A DNA stretch of 64,000 nt from an uncultured Saprospiraceae bacterium (GTDB lineage Bacteria; Bacteroidota; Bacteroidia; Chitinophagales; Saprospiraceae), in contig CALLWB010000039.1 of assembly GCA_938016265.1 (NCBI GenBank), forward strand, positions 95,972 to 159,971. Reading direction: 5' to 3'. Of this stretch, positions 1-7,270 are shown piece after piece. Below the pieces are notes generated by a model. It was not told the DNA's origin. It saw only the letters and a list, made by a program, of their open reading frames with translations, and ran no database searches. The first letter of the stretch is position 1. Each line of letters opens with the position of its first letter. Made by a program: the position numbers and the translations under genes.

Positions 1-242
1 GTGGGGTGCTAACTTTTAAAAAATCAGGACTCGATCAAGTATTGAAGGAAGTGCCGCTCGAAAGCCTGGTAATGGAGACCGATGCCCCGTATTTGGCACC
101 TGTTCCTTACCGAGGGAAACGCAATGAGAGTGGGTATATTCCAGACATTGGAGCAAAGCTGGCAGAAGCAAAAGGATGCAGTATGGAGGAAGTTTGTAAA
201 GCAACAACTAAAAATGCTTTAAAACTGTTTGAAAACAAATAA
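1..242 (+). CDS. tatD: TatD family metal-dependent hydrolase, C-terminal part (5' end outside window)
   Basis: The reading frame is open from the window edge to the TAA at 240-242, so only the last ~79 residues are present. They contain the TatD-family signature METDAPYLAPVPYRGKRNE, where the Asp is a metal ligand of the TIM-barrel nuclease. TatD proteins are metal-dependent DNases/hydrolases that act as 3'-5' exonucleases or deacylases. The stretch after it (GYIPDIGAKLAEAKG, then the C-terminal helix) fits the end of the fold. The true start lies upstream, so the GTG near position 6 is not the real start. A hairpin follows the stop. Family assignment is firm; the substrate is not known. Confidence 0.9.
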   Translation, partial: GVLTFKKSGLDQVLKEVPLESLVMETDAPYLAPVPYRGKRNESGYIPDIGAKLAEAKGCSMEEVCKATTKNALKLFENK

Positions 243-280
243 AATTCCTTTTTTATTTTTATCCTTTTTAAAAAATTTTG

Positions 281-308
281 AATTGTAAACTTAATTTACA
301 ATTTTTGT
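281..308 (+). terminator. Intrinsic terminator after tatD
   Basis: A perfect 9-bp inverted repeat, AATTGTAAA (281-289) and TTTACAATT (295-303), with a 5-nt loop, runs into TTTG. It sits 38 bp after the tatD stop and before tRNA-Ser. The stem is AT-rich, so it is weak. Confidence 0.5.
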
Positions 309-339
309 GTCTTATATATTCATAAAGTGTGAAGTATAG

Positions 340-427
340 GGAGAGTTGGCCGAGTGGTCGAAGGCGCACGCTTGGAAAGCGTGTAAACCTCAAAAGGGTT
401 TCAAGGGTTCGAATCCCTTACTCTCCG
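340..427 (+). tRNA. tRNA-Ser (GGA anticodon)
   Basis: Acceptor arms GGAGAGT (340-346) and ACTCTCC (420-426) pair fully, with G427 as discriminator. The anticodon stem CACGC/GCGTG encloses loop TTGGAAA, giving anticodon GGA at 374-376. The long variable arm (AACCTCAAAAGGGTT) is typical of a class II serine tRNA. The T arm contains GGTTCGAATCC. CCA is not encoded: CTG follows. It lies alone between tatD and the ExbB gene. Confidence 0.97.
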
Positions 428-530
428 CTGAATATTAGAGCGGAATATAATTTTAAAAACAATATTCCATTGAAACTAAATAGTTAACCCTTAATCATTA
501 ACCAACAACAACGCGTAAATTTTAACAATT

Positions 531-1265
531 ATGAGAAAATTACTTGCGCCATTTATTATTCTTGGCATTTCTTTATTCGCTTCAGTTAGCGCTTATGCCC
601 AAGATGCTGAAAATGCAGGCGAAACATTCGGACACCAGCAGTTGAAAGAGTATTTCATACAAGGAGGTTGGAGCTTTATGTCTCTAGTACTTATTTGTTT
701 GATCCTAGGTCTTGCTTTCTGCATTGAGCGAATCATTACCTTAAACATCGCAAACACCAATACCGACAAATTACTTGACCGAGTAAACAGTGCTTTAGCT
801 GACGGAGATGTAGAGTCTGCAAAAGAAATTTGCAAATCGACTCAAGGTCCAACAGCGAGTATCATGTATGATGGTCTTAAGCGTGCTTCTAACGGAGAGA
901 GCGTAGAAAACATCGAAAAAGCGATCGTTTCTAACGGAGCAGTACAAATGGGACTTTTAGAGAAAGGCCTTGTTTGGATTTCACTTTTTATTGCCATTGC
1001 ACCGATGTTAGGTTTCATGGGTACAGTAATCGGGATGATCAAGGCCTTCGATAAGATTGCCGAAGTAGGAGATATCTCGCCAGCAATTGTTGCCGGTGGT
1101 ATTAAAGTAGCCCTTTTGACTACAGTATTTGGTTTGGTCGCGGCGATTATTCTTCAATTATTTTACAACTACATCGTATCTAAAATTGATGGTATTGTAA
1201 ACAGAATGGAAGATTCTTCTATCGTATTAGTAGATATGCTAAACGATCACAAAATTATCAAGTAA
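531..1265 (+). CDS. exbB: MotA/TolQ/ExbB proton channel family protein
   Basis: 244 residues. A signal-peptide-like N-terminus (1-23, ending AYAQ) is followed by three transmembrane segments near 47-66, 144-170 and 188-215. The family core GFMGTVIGMIKAFDKIA and the following VALLTTVFGLVAAI helix are clear. ExbB/TolQ pentamers form the proton channel that, with ExbD/TolR, powers TonB-type uptake, Tol envelope work or, in Bacteroidota, other energised outer-membrane machines. It heads an operon with a small membrane protein and ExbD genes, the usual Bacteroidota arrangement. The extra N-terminal signal region is common in this phylum. No TonB gene is adjacent, so the partner energised is unknown. 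Confidence 0.93.
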   Translation: MRKLLAPFIILGISLFASVSAYAQDAENAGETFGHQQLKEYFIQGGWSFMSLVLICLILGLAFCIERIITLNIANTNTDKLLDRVNSALADGDVESAKEICKSTQGPTASIMYDGLKRASNGESVENIEKAIVSNGAVQMGLLEKGLVWISLFIAIAPMLGFMGTVIGMIKAFDKIAEVGDISPAIVAGGIKVALLTTVFGLVAAIILQLFYNYIVSKIDGIVNRMEDSSIVLVDMLNDHKIIK

Positions 1266-1286
1266 ACCATTTAAATAGACAAACTT

Positions 1287-1748
1287 ATGTATGATTTATT
1301 AGTAAAGCGAGGCCAGATGTTTGCTTTCGTCTTTGGTGGTATATTTGTAGCTATATTTTTAGCATTCGTGTTCGGCGGTTTGGGTAAGCTTGGTTCTTCC
1401 CCAACTAATGAAATGCTATACCCAACATCTATTTTTGATTTTGGAATCAAAGGAACAAAATTCTTGGTTTATTTAGCAGGTTTCGTAGCACTAGCAGCGG
1501 AATTGTACTACATGGTGACCAACCCGAAAACGGCAATTAGAATGCTAATAGGACTTGCAGTTTTAGTTGTTATGTTTTTTATTGGCTATGCTTTGTCTTC
1601 GGATGAAGTGACTAAATCAATGACTGAATTTGGTGTGTCTCCTTCTTTAGGGAAAATGATTGGAGGAGCAATATGGACCGCAATTCTCATGTCACTCGGT
1701 GCTGTTCTTTTAATGGTGGTATCGGAAATTTTAGCATTCTTTAAATAA
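1287..1748 (+). CDS. Four-helix membrane protein of the ExbB/ExbD operon, unknown function
   Basis: 153 residues with four hydrophobic segments (about 9-31, 54-73, 82-105, 128-150). It starts 21 bp after exbB and ends 8 bp before the first exbD, so it is almost certainly co-transcribed with them. I recognise no named domain. A small membrane protein at this place between exbB and exbD is common in Bacteroidota operons, which suggests an accessory subunit of the proton channel. That role is inferred from position only. Confidence 0.75.
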   Translation: MYDLLVKRGQMFAFVFGGIFVAIFLAFVFGGLGKLGSSPTNEMLYPTSIFDFGIKGTKFLVYLAGFVALAAELYYMVTNPKTAIRMLIGLAVLVVMFFIGYALSSDEVTKSMTEFGVSPSLGKMIGGAIWTAILMSLGAVLLMVVSEILAFFK

Positions 1749-1756
1749 TAACAAAA

Positions 1757-2290
1757 ATGGGTAGACCATCTCCTGAAATAAATGCCAGTTCGATGGCAGA
1801 TATCGCGTTTCTACTGTTGATATTCTTCTTGGTAACAACTACCATTGATGTCGATAAAGGCATCACCGTGAAGTTGCCACCATGGTCGGATGAACCACCT
1901 GAAACGCAGAAACTAAAAACACGAAATGTGTATTCTGTTCTTGTTAATGCAAATGACGATCTTCTTGTAAGAGGAGAACCGATGATGGTTAGAGACTTGA
2001 AGGAAAATGCCAAGGTTTTTATCATGAATCCACAAAAGTTGGAAAACATGTCCGAAAGACCTACTAGCGCAATTATCTCTTTGAAGAATGACCGGGGTAC
2101 TTCTTACGGCTCCTATCTAGGTGTGTATAATGAGTTGAAAGCTGCCTATAATGAAATATGGGAAGAGCAATCTCAATCACAACACGGGATGCCTTATGTT
2201 GACCTCCCATTTGACAAGAAGAAGGAATTGCGATCAAGTATACCACTTGTAATTTCTGAAGCAGAGCCAACAGATTTCGCTAAAAAGTAA
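1757..2290 (+). CDS. exbD: ExbD/TolR family protein (long type, copy 1)
   Basis: 177 residues. A short cytoplasmic N-terminus with SSMADIAFLLLIFFLVTTTI gives the single transmembrane helix, with the conserved proton-carrying Asp in MADIAF (about residue 15). DVDKGITVKLPP follows, then a periplasmic domain. ExbD couples proton flow through ExbB to movement of an energy transducer. This long type carries a C-terminal extension containing VYNELKAAYNEIWEE, which is also present in the copy at 3122-3655. It follows the four-helix membrane protein by 8 bp. Together with the short-type ExbD downstream it makes a two-ExbD set. Confidence 0.92.
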   Translation: MGRPSPEINASSMADIAFLLLIFFLVTTTIDVDKGITVKLPPWSDEPPETQKLKTRNVYSVLVNANDDLLVRGEPMMVRDLKENAKVFIMNPQKLENMSERPTSAIISLKNDRGTSYGSYLGVYNELKAAYNEIWEEQSQSQHGMPYVDLPFDKKKELRSSIPLVISEAEPTDFAKK

Positions 2291-2341
2291 TTCAGTTGCA
2301 AGTGCGTAGCATTTGCGTCTGTCTACTACAAAATAAAAATT

Positions 2342-2815
2342 ATGTCAAAATTTAGCAAAAAGAGAGGGAAAACGGTGCCGGCGATTTCGACGGCCTCGCT
2401 TCCTGATATTATATTTATCCTTCTGTTTTTCTTTATGGTGGTAACGGTTTTGAAAAACTCCGATCTAATGATCGATGTTATCGTGCCGGATGCCACTGAA
2501 TTGCAGAAGTTGGAGAAGAAATCTCTGGTTAGCTATCTGTATATCGGTACACCGAAAGAACGGTATCGGGAAACATACGGAAGTGCACCAAGACTTCAAC
2601 TCAATGACCAGTTTGCTACCATTGATGAAATTCCACTTTTTCTTGAAAAAGAGAAATTGAAAATTCAAGAACAACTGCAACCTTTGATGACTGCTTCACT
2701 GCGAGTCGACAGGGAAGTAACGATGGGAATTGTGCAGGACGTCAAAACGAAACTTCGTAAGACGGGTCAGCTGAAAGTCAACTATTCCGCAAAACAACGA
2801 GCTAAAGATTTATAA
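2342..2815 (+). CDS. exbD: ExbD/TolR family protein (short type, copy 1)
   Basis: 157 residues. Basic N-terminus, then STASLPDIIFILLFFFMVVTV, the transmembrane helix with the conserved Asp in LPDIIF. The periplasmic part ends in a segment with MGIVQDVKTKLRK, typical of ExbD (the TolR-like beta-alpha fold). It lies 51 bp after the long-type exbD and is followed by a strong terminator, so the first operon ends here. It differs clearly from the long type, so the two probably form heteromeric pairs; this is inference. Confidence 0.92.
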   Translation: MSKFSKKRGKTVPAISTASLPDIIFILLFFFMVVTVLKNSDLMIDVIVPDATELQKLEKKSLVSYLYIGTPKERYRETYGSAPRLQLNDQFATIDEIPLFLEKEKLKIQEQLQPLMTASLRVDREVTMGIVQDVKTKLRKTGQLKVNYSAKQRAKDL

Positions 2816-2843
2816 TAGCGCTCTTGTAGATAAAATTTACGCG

Positions 2844-2877
2844 AAGCCTGTTTCTGAAAAGAGACAGGCTTTTTTGT
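2844..2877 (+). terminator. Intrinsic terminator closing the first exbB/exbD operon
   Basis: Stem AGCCTGT (2845-2851) / ACAGGCT (2864-2870) with further pairing in the loop, followed by TTTTTTGTTT. It lies 30 bp after the short-type exbD stop, so the second exbD pair downstream probably has its own promoter. Confidence 0.8.
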
Positions 2878-2902
2878 TTGTGAAATTTGGAGGAAATACG
2901 TA

Positions 2903-2924
2903 GAGAGAATTCACGAATTCTCTC
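2903..2924. promoter_or_regulatory. Palindromic element upstream of the second exbD pair
   Basis: Perfect 10-bp arms GAGAGAATTC (2903-2912) and GAATTCTCTC (2915-2924) separated by AC. The 2-bp centre suits a dimeric DNA-binding protein better than an RNA hairpin. It sits between the terminator of the first operon and the second exbD pair. The binding factor is unknown, and chance cannot be ruled out. Confidence 0.35.
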
Positions 2925-3121
2925 CACTCGCCCTAACACCACAAATTCCCTCTACCCACACACACCATACTGCACCAATCGTGCATCTTATAATTAAAGG
3001 CAGACACTAGTCGCCACAAACCATACTGCCAATTCTTTTTATTACTAATCTTTGAACAGATCTTGCTTCAACTCTTACCGACGTAAAAGAGGCTAAGCAC
3101 CGATTTGTCCAATAAAACTGA

Positions 3122-3655
3122 ATGACGATGAATATTAAAAAAAGAGGGAATGCGCCCTCCATCAATGCGAGTAGTATGGCCGATGTTGCTTTTTTGCTAC
3201 TGATCTTTTTTTTGGTAGTCACCACCATCGATGTCGATAAGGGCATAACGGTGAAACTGCCACCTTGGTGCGAAGGACCAGACTGCGTTACCGAAGCACC
3301 CAATAGCCAAATATTAAGCATCAAAGTAAACGCTGCCAACCAACTACTAGTAAAAGGCACCGAAATCGAAATCGGCGCACTCAAAGAACGAACAAAGCAA
3401 TACCTACTTGAAAAAGAAAAAAAATCCATCATCTCCCTACAAAATGACCGCGCAACCAACTACGATACCTACTTAGCCGTCTACAATGAACTCAAAGCAG
3501 CCTACAATGAAGTTTGGGAACAGGAAGCTTTCAAACAATATGGAGAGGCATACGAACGTTTAGGTACTGACCAAAAACGCGAAATTCGAAAAATCTATCC
3601 TCAAGTAATTTCTGAGGCGGAGTCTTCCGATTTTTCATTTGTGCCTGCTAGCTGA
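3122..3655 (+). CDS. exbD: ExbD/TolR family protein (long type, copy 2)
   Basis: 177 residues. SINASSMADVAFLLLIFFLV, then TTIDVDKGITVKLPPW, is nearly the same as the long-type copy at 1757-2290. The C-terminal extension VYNELKAAYNEVWEQ and the ending QVISEAE.SDF are also shared. The middle of the periplasmic domain has diverged and gained two Cys (WCEGPDC). It is therefore a tandem paralogue. The start could be the ATG at 3122 or 3128. It is separated from the first pair by a terminator and a 306-bp gap, which suggests separate expression. Confidence 0.9.
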   Translation: MTMNIKKRGNAPSINASSMADVAFLLLIFFLVVTTIDVDKGITVKLPPWCEGPDCVTEAPNSQILSIKVNAANQLLVKGTEIEIGALKERTKQYLLEKEKKSIISLQNDRATNYDTYLAVYNELKAAYNEVWEQEAFKQYGEAYERLGTDQKREIRKIYPQVISEAESSDFSFVPAS

Positions 3656-3723
3656 TTTCCCTGAATTTGCGCTTAATTTTATTTATTCACCTTGCGATCT
3701 AAAAATCGCTGCAAGCACAAATT

Positions 3724-4167
3724 ATGAAACGTAGAATCAGAAAACCCCGCAAAACACCTGCAGTCTCCACAGCATCGCTGCCTGACATCATCTTTATTTT
3801 GTTGTTTTTCTTTATGGTAGTTGCAGTCATCAAAAACCAGGATTTGCTAGTGGAGGTTCAATTGCCTGTTGCTTCGGAACTGGAGGAGATAAAACGCAGT
3901 GAGACGGTTAATCACATTTACATCGGGTATCCTAAAATATCTAGTACAAAATCCAAACTGTCTGGCCCTAAAATTCAACTGAACGATGCATTCGCTGAGG
4001 TGGATGAAATTGGACAATTTGTTCGGGCTAATCCTGACAACGCACTAACGATGCTGAAAGTGGACGAAGCGGCAACGATGGGACTAATCACGGAGGTGAA
4101 AACAGCGCTCCGAAAAGCCAATCGGCTAAAATTAAATTACGCGGCATTACAAGGAATGAAGAACTAA
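3724..4167 (+). CDS. exbD: ExbD/TolR family protein (short type, copy 2)
   Basis: 147 residues. VSTASLPDIIFILLFFFMVV is almost identical to the short-type copy at 2342-2815, including the proton-carrying Asp. The periplasmic region is diverged, but the ending (MGLITEVKTALRKANRLKLNY) is clearly homologous. It lies 68 bp after long-type copy 2, so the pair repeats the gene order of the first pair. No second exbB accompanies it, so both ExbD pairs probably share the single ExbB at 531. This is inference. Confidence 0.9.
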   Translation: MKRRIRKPRKTPAVSTASLPDIIFILLFFFMVVAVIKNQDLLVEVQLPVASELEEIKRSETVNHIYIGYPKISSTKSKLSGPKIQLNDAFAEVDEIGQFVRANPDNALTMLKVDEAATMGLITEVKTALRKANRLKLNYAALQGMKN

Positions 4168-4170
4168 TAC

Positions 4171-4219
4171 AATAAGAGGTTTGCTTGCTTATCATTGGAA
4201 GGCAGACCTCTTATTTTCT
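4171..4219 (+). terminator. Intrinsic terminator after the second exbD pair
   Basis: Long stem AATAAGAGGTTTGC (4171-4184) with GCAGACCTCTTATT (4202-4215), one wobble pair, followed by a T-rich run. The A/T-rich ends on both sides make it possibly bidirectional. Confidence 0.75.
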
Positions 4220-4563
4220 ACTTCAAATTGGGCGGTTTGTGAGGACATTTAGTATTGGGATACTTTCTGTTAAATATTTATTTTTTTAATTTGTCGAATA
4301 GGCCCCTCCCTGTGGGAGGGCTTCCCACCCTCGCCGCCACCGCCTCCCCGATTTTTTACAAAAATCGAAGAGCAATTTTCAAATTTCAGTTTAGCCCATA
4401 TCTCCCCCCACCCAGAGAAGACATCTGATTTTTGAATTTATTTTTGACCGTTCGAACAGGAAGGAATTAACAAACCTCCTACTATATAGATACTGTGTTA
4501 CGATCCAAGCGTTCTTACATTTTTTATATCTTTATAATCTAAAGGAAGGCACACTTGTGTGAT
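4220..4563. other. Non-coding gap between exbD and the IS110 transposase
   Basis: No credible gene. It contains a GC-rich hairpin (CCCTCCC 4304-4310 / GGGAGGG 4314-4320) followed by a C-rich stretch to ~4349, then an AT hairpin (CGATTTTT 4349-4356 / AAAAATCG 4360-4367). Just before the transposase stop is a short inverted repeat, CACAC-TT-GTGTG (4550-4561). The IS right end should lie in the last part of this gap, but I cannot fix the boundary. Confidence 0.5.
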
Positions 4564-5640
4564 CTATCCAGAGTAGTGTCGATTTTTATCGGCACTACAT
4601 TTTTCTTTGTTGTCTTCAGATTTGTAGTACTTGTCGTTAAAAGCCTCATTCTTTTTCCACAGCGTATAGATCAGCACTAATAACCTTCTTTGTATAGCTA
4701 CCAGTGCCTTTTTCTTTATTGCTCCATTTCTTTTTACAATTCTTTGATAGATCCTATAAAATGGTTGGAATTTACACCTCACAATAGCCATTGCAGGCAT
4801 ATACATACTTGATCTTATATGTGTATTCCCTGACTTAGAGATTCTGGTTTTTCCTTTATGTTTGCCACTTGAATTTTCGACAACATCGTACCCCGCATAA
4901 CTAACCAGCTGTTTTGCTGAAGTAAAGGTGGTAAACCCATTGGTTTCTGCTATCACAGTCAATACACTTAACCTACCTAATCCTTTTACTGAATCTGCAA
5001 TCATCTTGACTTTCTTCATTAATGCTTCATCAATTTTTGCCAATATATATGCTTGCTTTTCTATGGCTTTGATTTTTGTATTTAATACTCCAATCATCTC
5101 TTCAAGTGACTTAATCACCTCGGACATTTCTATGACGCTTGTTTTCATCGCATGCAACTGATTCGAAAATTGAATCCGACTAACTTGTAATGACTTGCGA
5201 TGTCTTAATAGAGCTCTTATCTCCAAGATCTTTTTACTGCAAGGATTCCATTTGTCAAACTTACGTTCAATAGCCATTGTTGCTATCGCCCTGCCATCCA
5301 GCTTATCTGTCTTTGATTTGTAACCTAAGACCTCTATGTATTTTTTCACCCGACTTGGCTTTTCTACACATACATAGACACCTAACTCGTTTAGAAAATA
5401 GAGTAATCGTTCGTGGTAAACTCCTGTTACCTCTAACAATACCTGGTAGTGAACATTCTTTACTTTTCTGTGCTTTTCCAGCCAATCCTTAAACTGTTGG
5501 TGGCCTTTTTTTTCGTTTTTAAAACGTCTTTGGCCACAAACTGTTATTTGTCCTTCATTGATTTTGTGGCTAACACAGGCATGAAACCAATCCTTGCTTA
5601 TGTCTATTCCAATACCATAGCAAACAACTTCTTTTTTCAT
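4564..5640 (-). CDS. IS110 family transposase (RuvC-like DEDD and serine-containing Transposase_20 domains)
   Basis: 358 residues, full length for the family. The N-terminal RuvC-like domain shows GIDISKDWFHA (first Asp), LLEVTGVYHERLL (Glu) and KTDKLDGRAIA (closing Asp residues). The C-terminal Transposase_20 domain shows LSVLTVIAETNGF, SAKQLVSYAGYDVVENSSGKHKGK and ISKSGNTHIRSSMYMPAM, including the conserved Ser region used in recombination. IS110 enzymes are RNA-guided DNA recombinases that use a bridge RNA from the element's own non-coding end. No frameshift or stop is present, so the gene is probably functional. Confidence 0.95.
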   Translation of the reverse strand: MKKEVVCYGIGIDISKDWFHACVSHKINEGQITVCGQRRFKNEKKGHQQFKDWLEKHRKVKNVHYQVLLEVTGVYHERLLYFLNELGVYVCVEKPSRVKKYIEVLGYKSKTDKLDGRAIATMAIERKFDKWNPCSKKILEIRALLRHRKSLQVSRIQFSNQLHAMKTSVIEMSEVIKSLEEMIGVLNTKIKAIEKQAYILAKIDEALMKKVKMIADSVKGLGRLSVLTVIAETNGFTTFTSAKQLVSYAGYDVVENSSGKHKGKTRISKSGNTHIRSSMYMPAMAIVRCKFQPFYRIYQRIVKRNGAIKKKALVAIQRRLLVLIYTLWKKNEAFNDKYYKSEDNKEKCSADKNRHYSG

Positions 5641-5762
5641 CTTATCTTTTTTAATTAATCTGATAATGATGAATCGTAACTCTCCTCGTCTTCTCTCGTA
5701 ATCGATACAGGATAACTGCTCTTGGCGTTTCCTTCAATACTGTCCAAACTCTAAGAGAAACC

Positions 5763-5835
5763 AGCTAGGGTTCTTTCTATATAACTGTATAGATCTAATT
5801 TGATCTTACTTGAGCCAAATACGACTTACCTAGCT
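5763..5835 (-). ncRNA. Candidate bridge (seek) RNA structure of the IS110 element
   Basis: In the non-coding 5' side of the transposase, arms AGCTAGG (5763-5769) and CCTAGCT (5829-5835) can close a stem. Inside are two small hairpins, TCTATA/TATAGA (5776-5781/5788-5793) and AGATC/GATCT (5791-5795/5802-5806); these overlap slightly and may be alternatives. IS110 bridge RNAs are about 100-200 nt long, come from this side and fold into stems with internal loops that pair with target and donor DNA. The real RNA would extend beyond the span given. Loop-to-target complementarity was not shown. Confidence 0.35.
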
Positions 5836-5880
5836 AGCTCGATACATCCGATCTAAATGTAGCGATTTACTCTTTACAAA

Positions 5881-6076
5881 CATACGAGAGTCTAAAAAGG
5901 AGATTTTACATAAATAGATTTTTAAAAAATCTGTAAAAACGCCTGTAACCCATTCACAATCAATAAGAAAAAATTTTAAAAAAAGTGGAGTTTTAAAAAT
6001 AAAAAGCGACCCAGAATCTGGCGATTTTGCCGAAATAGCCTAATTATTACCATGATAATTTGCTATTAAACCAGTT
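5881..6076. other. AT-rich spacer between the IS110 element and the acyl-CoA dehydrogenase gene
   Basis: No gene seen. It includes an AT palindrome (AGATTTTT/AAAAATCT, 5916-5932). A weak hairpin with CCAG (6011-6014) and CTGG (6018-6021), followed on the minus strand by a T-run, may terminate the minus-strand acyl-CoA dehydrogenase transcript. Confidence 0.4.
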
Positions 6077-7246
6077 TTACGATGTAGAAACACTATAAGA
6101 AACACCATCAATCATCAGTTTAGAAATGATTTCGCATAAAATTTCTGAGGTGCCCCCTCCAATTTGTCCAAGACGGGCGTCTCGAAACATACGAGCCAGC
6201 GGATATTCCTCCATAAAACCATAACCACCAAACATTTGAAGACATTGCGTGGCCACCCGGTCATTCAATTGAGTGCAAAGCAGTTTTGCCATGGAAGCCT
6301 CCTTAACCAGATAATCGCCATCTAAAAAACGCTGGTACAAATGATAAACAAAGATTTTGTTCATTTCTATCTCGGAGGCCATTTGAGCGATTCGATGTCG
6401 GAGTACTTGGAATTTGTTGATTTTTCGTCCGAAAGCAGTTCGTTCATTCATGTATTGCAGCGTCAGCTCCAAGGCATAATCAGAATACGCTACCCCTTGC
6501 AAAGCCATGAACAATCGCTCAGAAACGAAATGCTGCATGATGTAAAAAAAGCCCTGCCCTTCCTCACCCAACAAATTTCCAACAGGAACGTTGACATCGC
6601 TGAACCCAATCTCGCCAGTATCAGAAGCATGCCATCCAAGTTTGTCCAGTTTGTTAGCGGTGACACCTGGGCTTTCTCGATCGATGATTAGCATGCTGAT
6701 GGCCTTGTTGCTGGGGTCTGGATTCATCTTTACGGCAGCAACGATGTAATCACTGTTGACGCCGTTCGTGATAAATGTTTTAGAGCCATTCACCACATAA
6801 AAATCCCCTTCCTTAACAGCAGTAGTCCTCAAGGACTGAACATCCGATCCACCAAAAGGCTCTGTAATTGCAAGACACCCCACCGTCTCCCCAAGAATTC
6901 CAGGAATCAAATAGTTCTCTTTTTGTTGGTCATTTCCAGCAGCGTTGATGTGTGTCAGCGCAAGCCCAGCGTGTGCACCAATCGCAGCAGCCAACCCGCC
7001 AGAATTCATCCGGCACAACTCTTCATTAAAAATAACTGAATACCAAATGTCGAGATCAACGCCACCATATTTCTCAGGAAGCTGAAGCCCCAGATAACCC
7101 ATTTCTCCAAACTTTTGATAGAGACTTCTTGGGATTTCGCCATCTTTTTCCCACTGATTGATGTTTGGGCGAACTTCTTTTTCTAAGAAATCTCTTAACG
7201 ATTGGCGAAACAAGTGATGATCTTCATTGAAATAATAACTGGACAT
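6077..7246 (-). CDS. Acyl-CoA dehydrogenase family protein
   Basis: 389 residues, normal length for the family. Signatures are CLAITEPFGGSDVQSLRTTA (FAD/substrate loop) and QMFGGYGFMEEYPLARMFRDARLGQIGGGTSEI near the C-terminus. These flavoenzymes oxidise acyl-CoA to trans-2-enoyl-CoA and pass electrons to ETF. The C-terminal position that carries the catalytic Glu in MCAD-type enzymes is Gly here (GGGTSEI). The base is therefore more likely the Glu in YALELTLQYM, as in LCAD/IVD-type enzymes; this is inferred by alignment from memory. It is followed within 30 bp, upstream on the same strand, by an SDR gene, so the two may be co-transcribed. Confidence 0.93.
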   Translation of the reverse strand: MSSYYFNEDHHLFRQSLRDFLEKEVRPNINQWEKDGEIPRSLYQKFGEMGYLGLQLPEKYGGVDLDIWYSVIFNEELCRMNSGGLAAAIGAHAGLALTHINAAGNDQQKENYLIPGILGETVGCLAITEPFGGSDVQSLRTTAVKEGDFYVVNGSKTFITNGVNSDYIVAAVKMNPDPSNKAISMLIIDRESPGVTANKLDKLGWHASDTGEIGFSDVNVPVGNLLGEEGQGFFYIMQHFVSERLFMALQGVAYSDYALELTLQYMNERTAFGRKINKFQVLRHRIAQMASEIEMNKIFVYHLYQRFLDGDYLVKEASMAKLLCTQLNDRVATQCLQMFGGYGFMEEYPLARMFRDARLGQIGGGTSEILCEIISKLMIDGVSYSVSTS

Positions 7247-7270
7247 GCGCTTAATTTTATTTTTTAGAAA

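Larger units (their letters stand above)
4545..5880 (-). mobile_element. IS110-family insertion sequence (boundaries approximate)
   Basis: The element contains an intact transposase gene (4564-5640, minus strand), a short tail on its 3' side and a long non-coding region on its 5' side (5641 to roughly 5880). IS110 elements usually lack clear terminal inverted repeats and target duplications, and none are visible here, so the ends given are estimates. A long structured 5' non-coding end fits the IS110 group proper rather than the IS1111 group, whose guide RNA lies 3' of the transposase. It is the only mobile element seen in the window. Confidence 0.7.
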
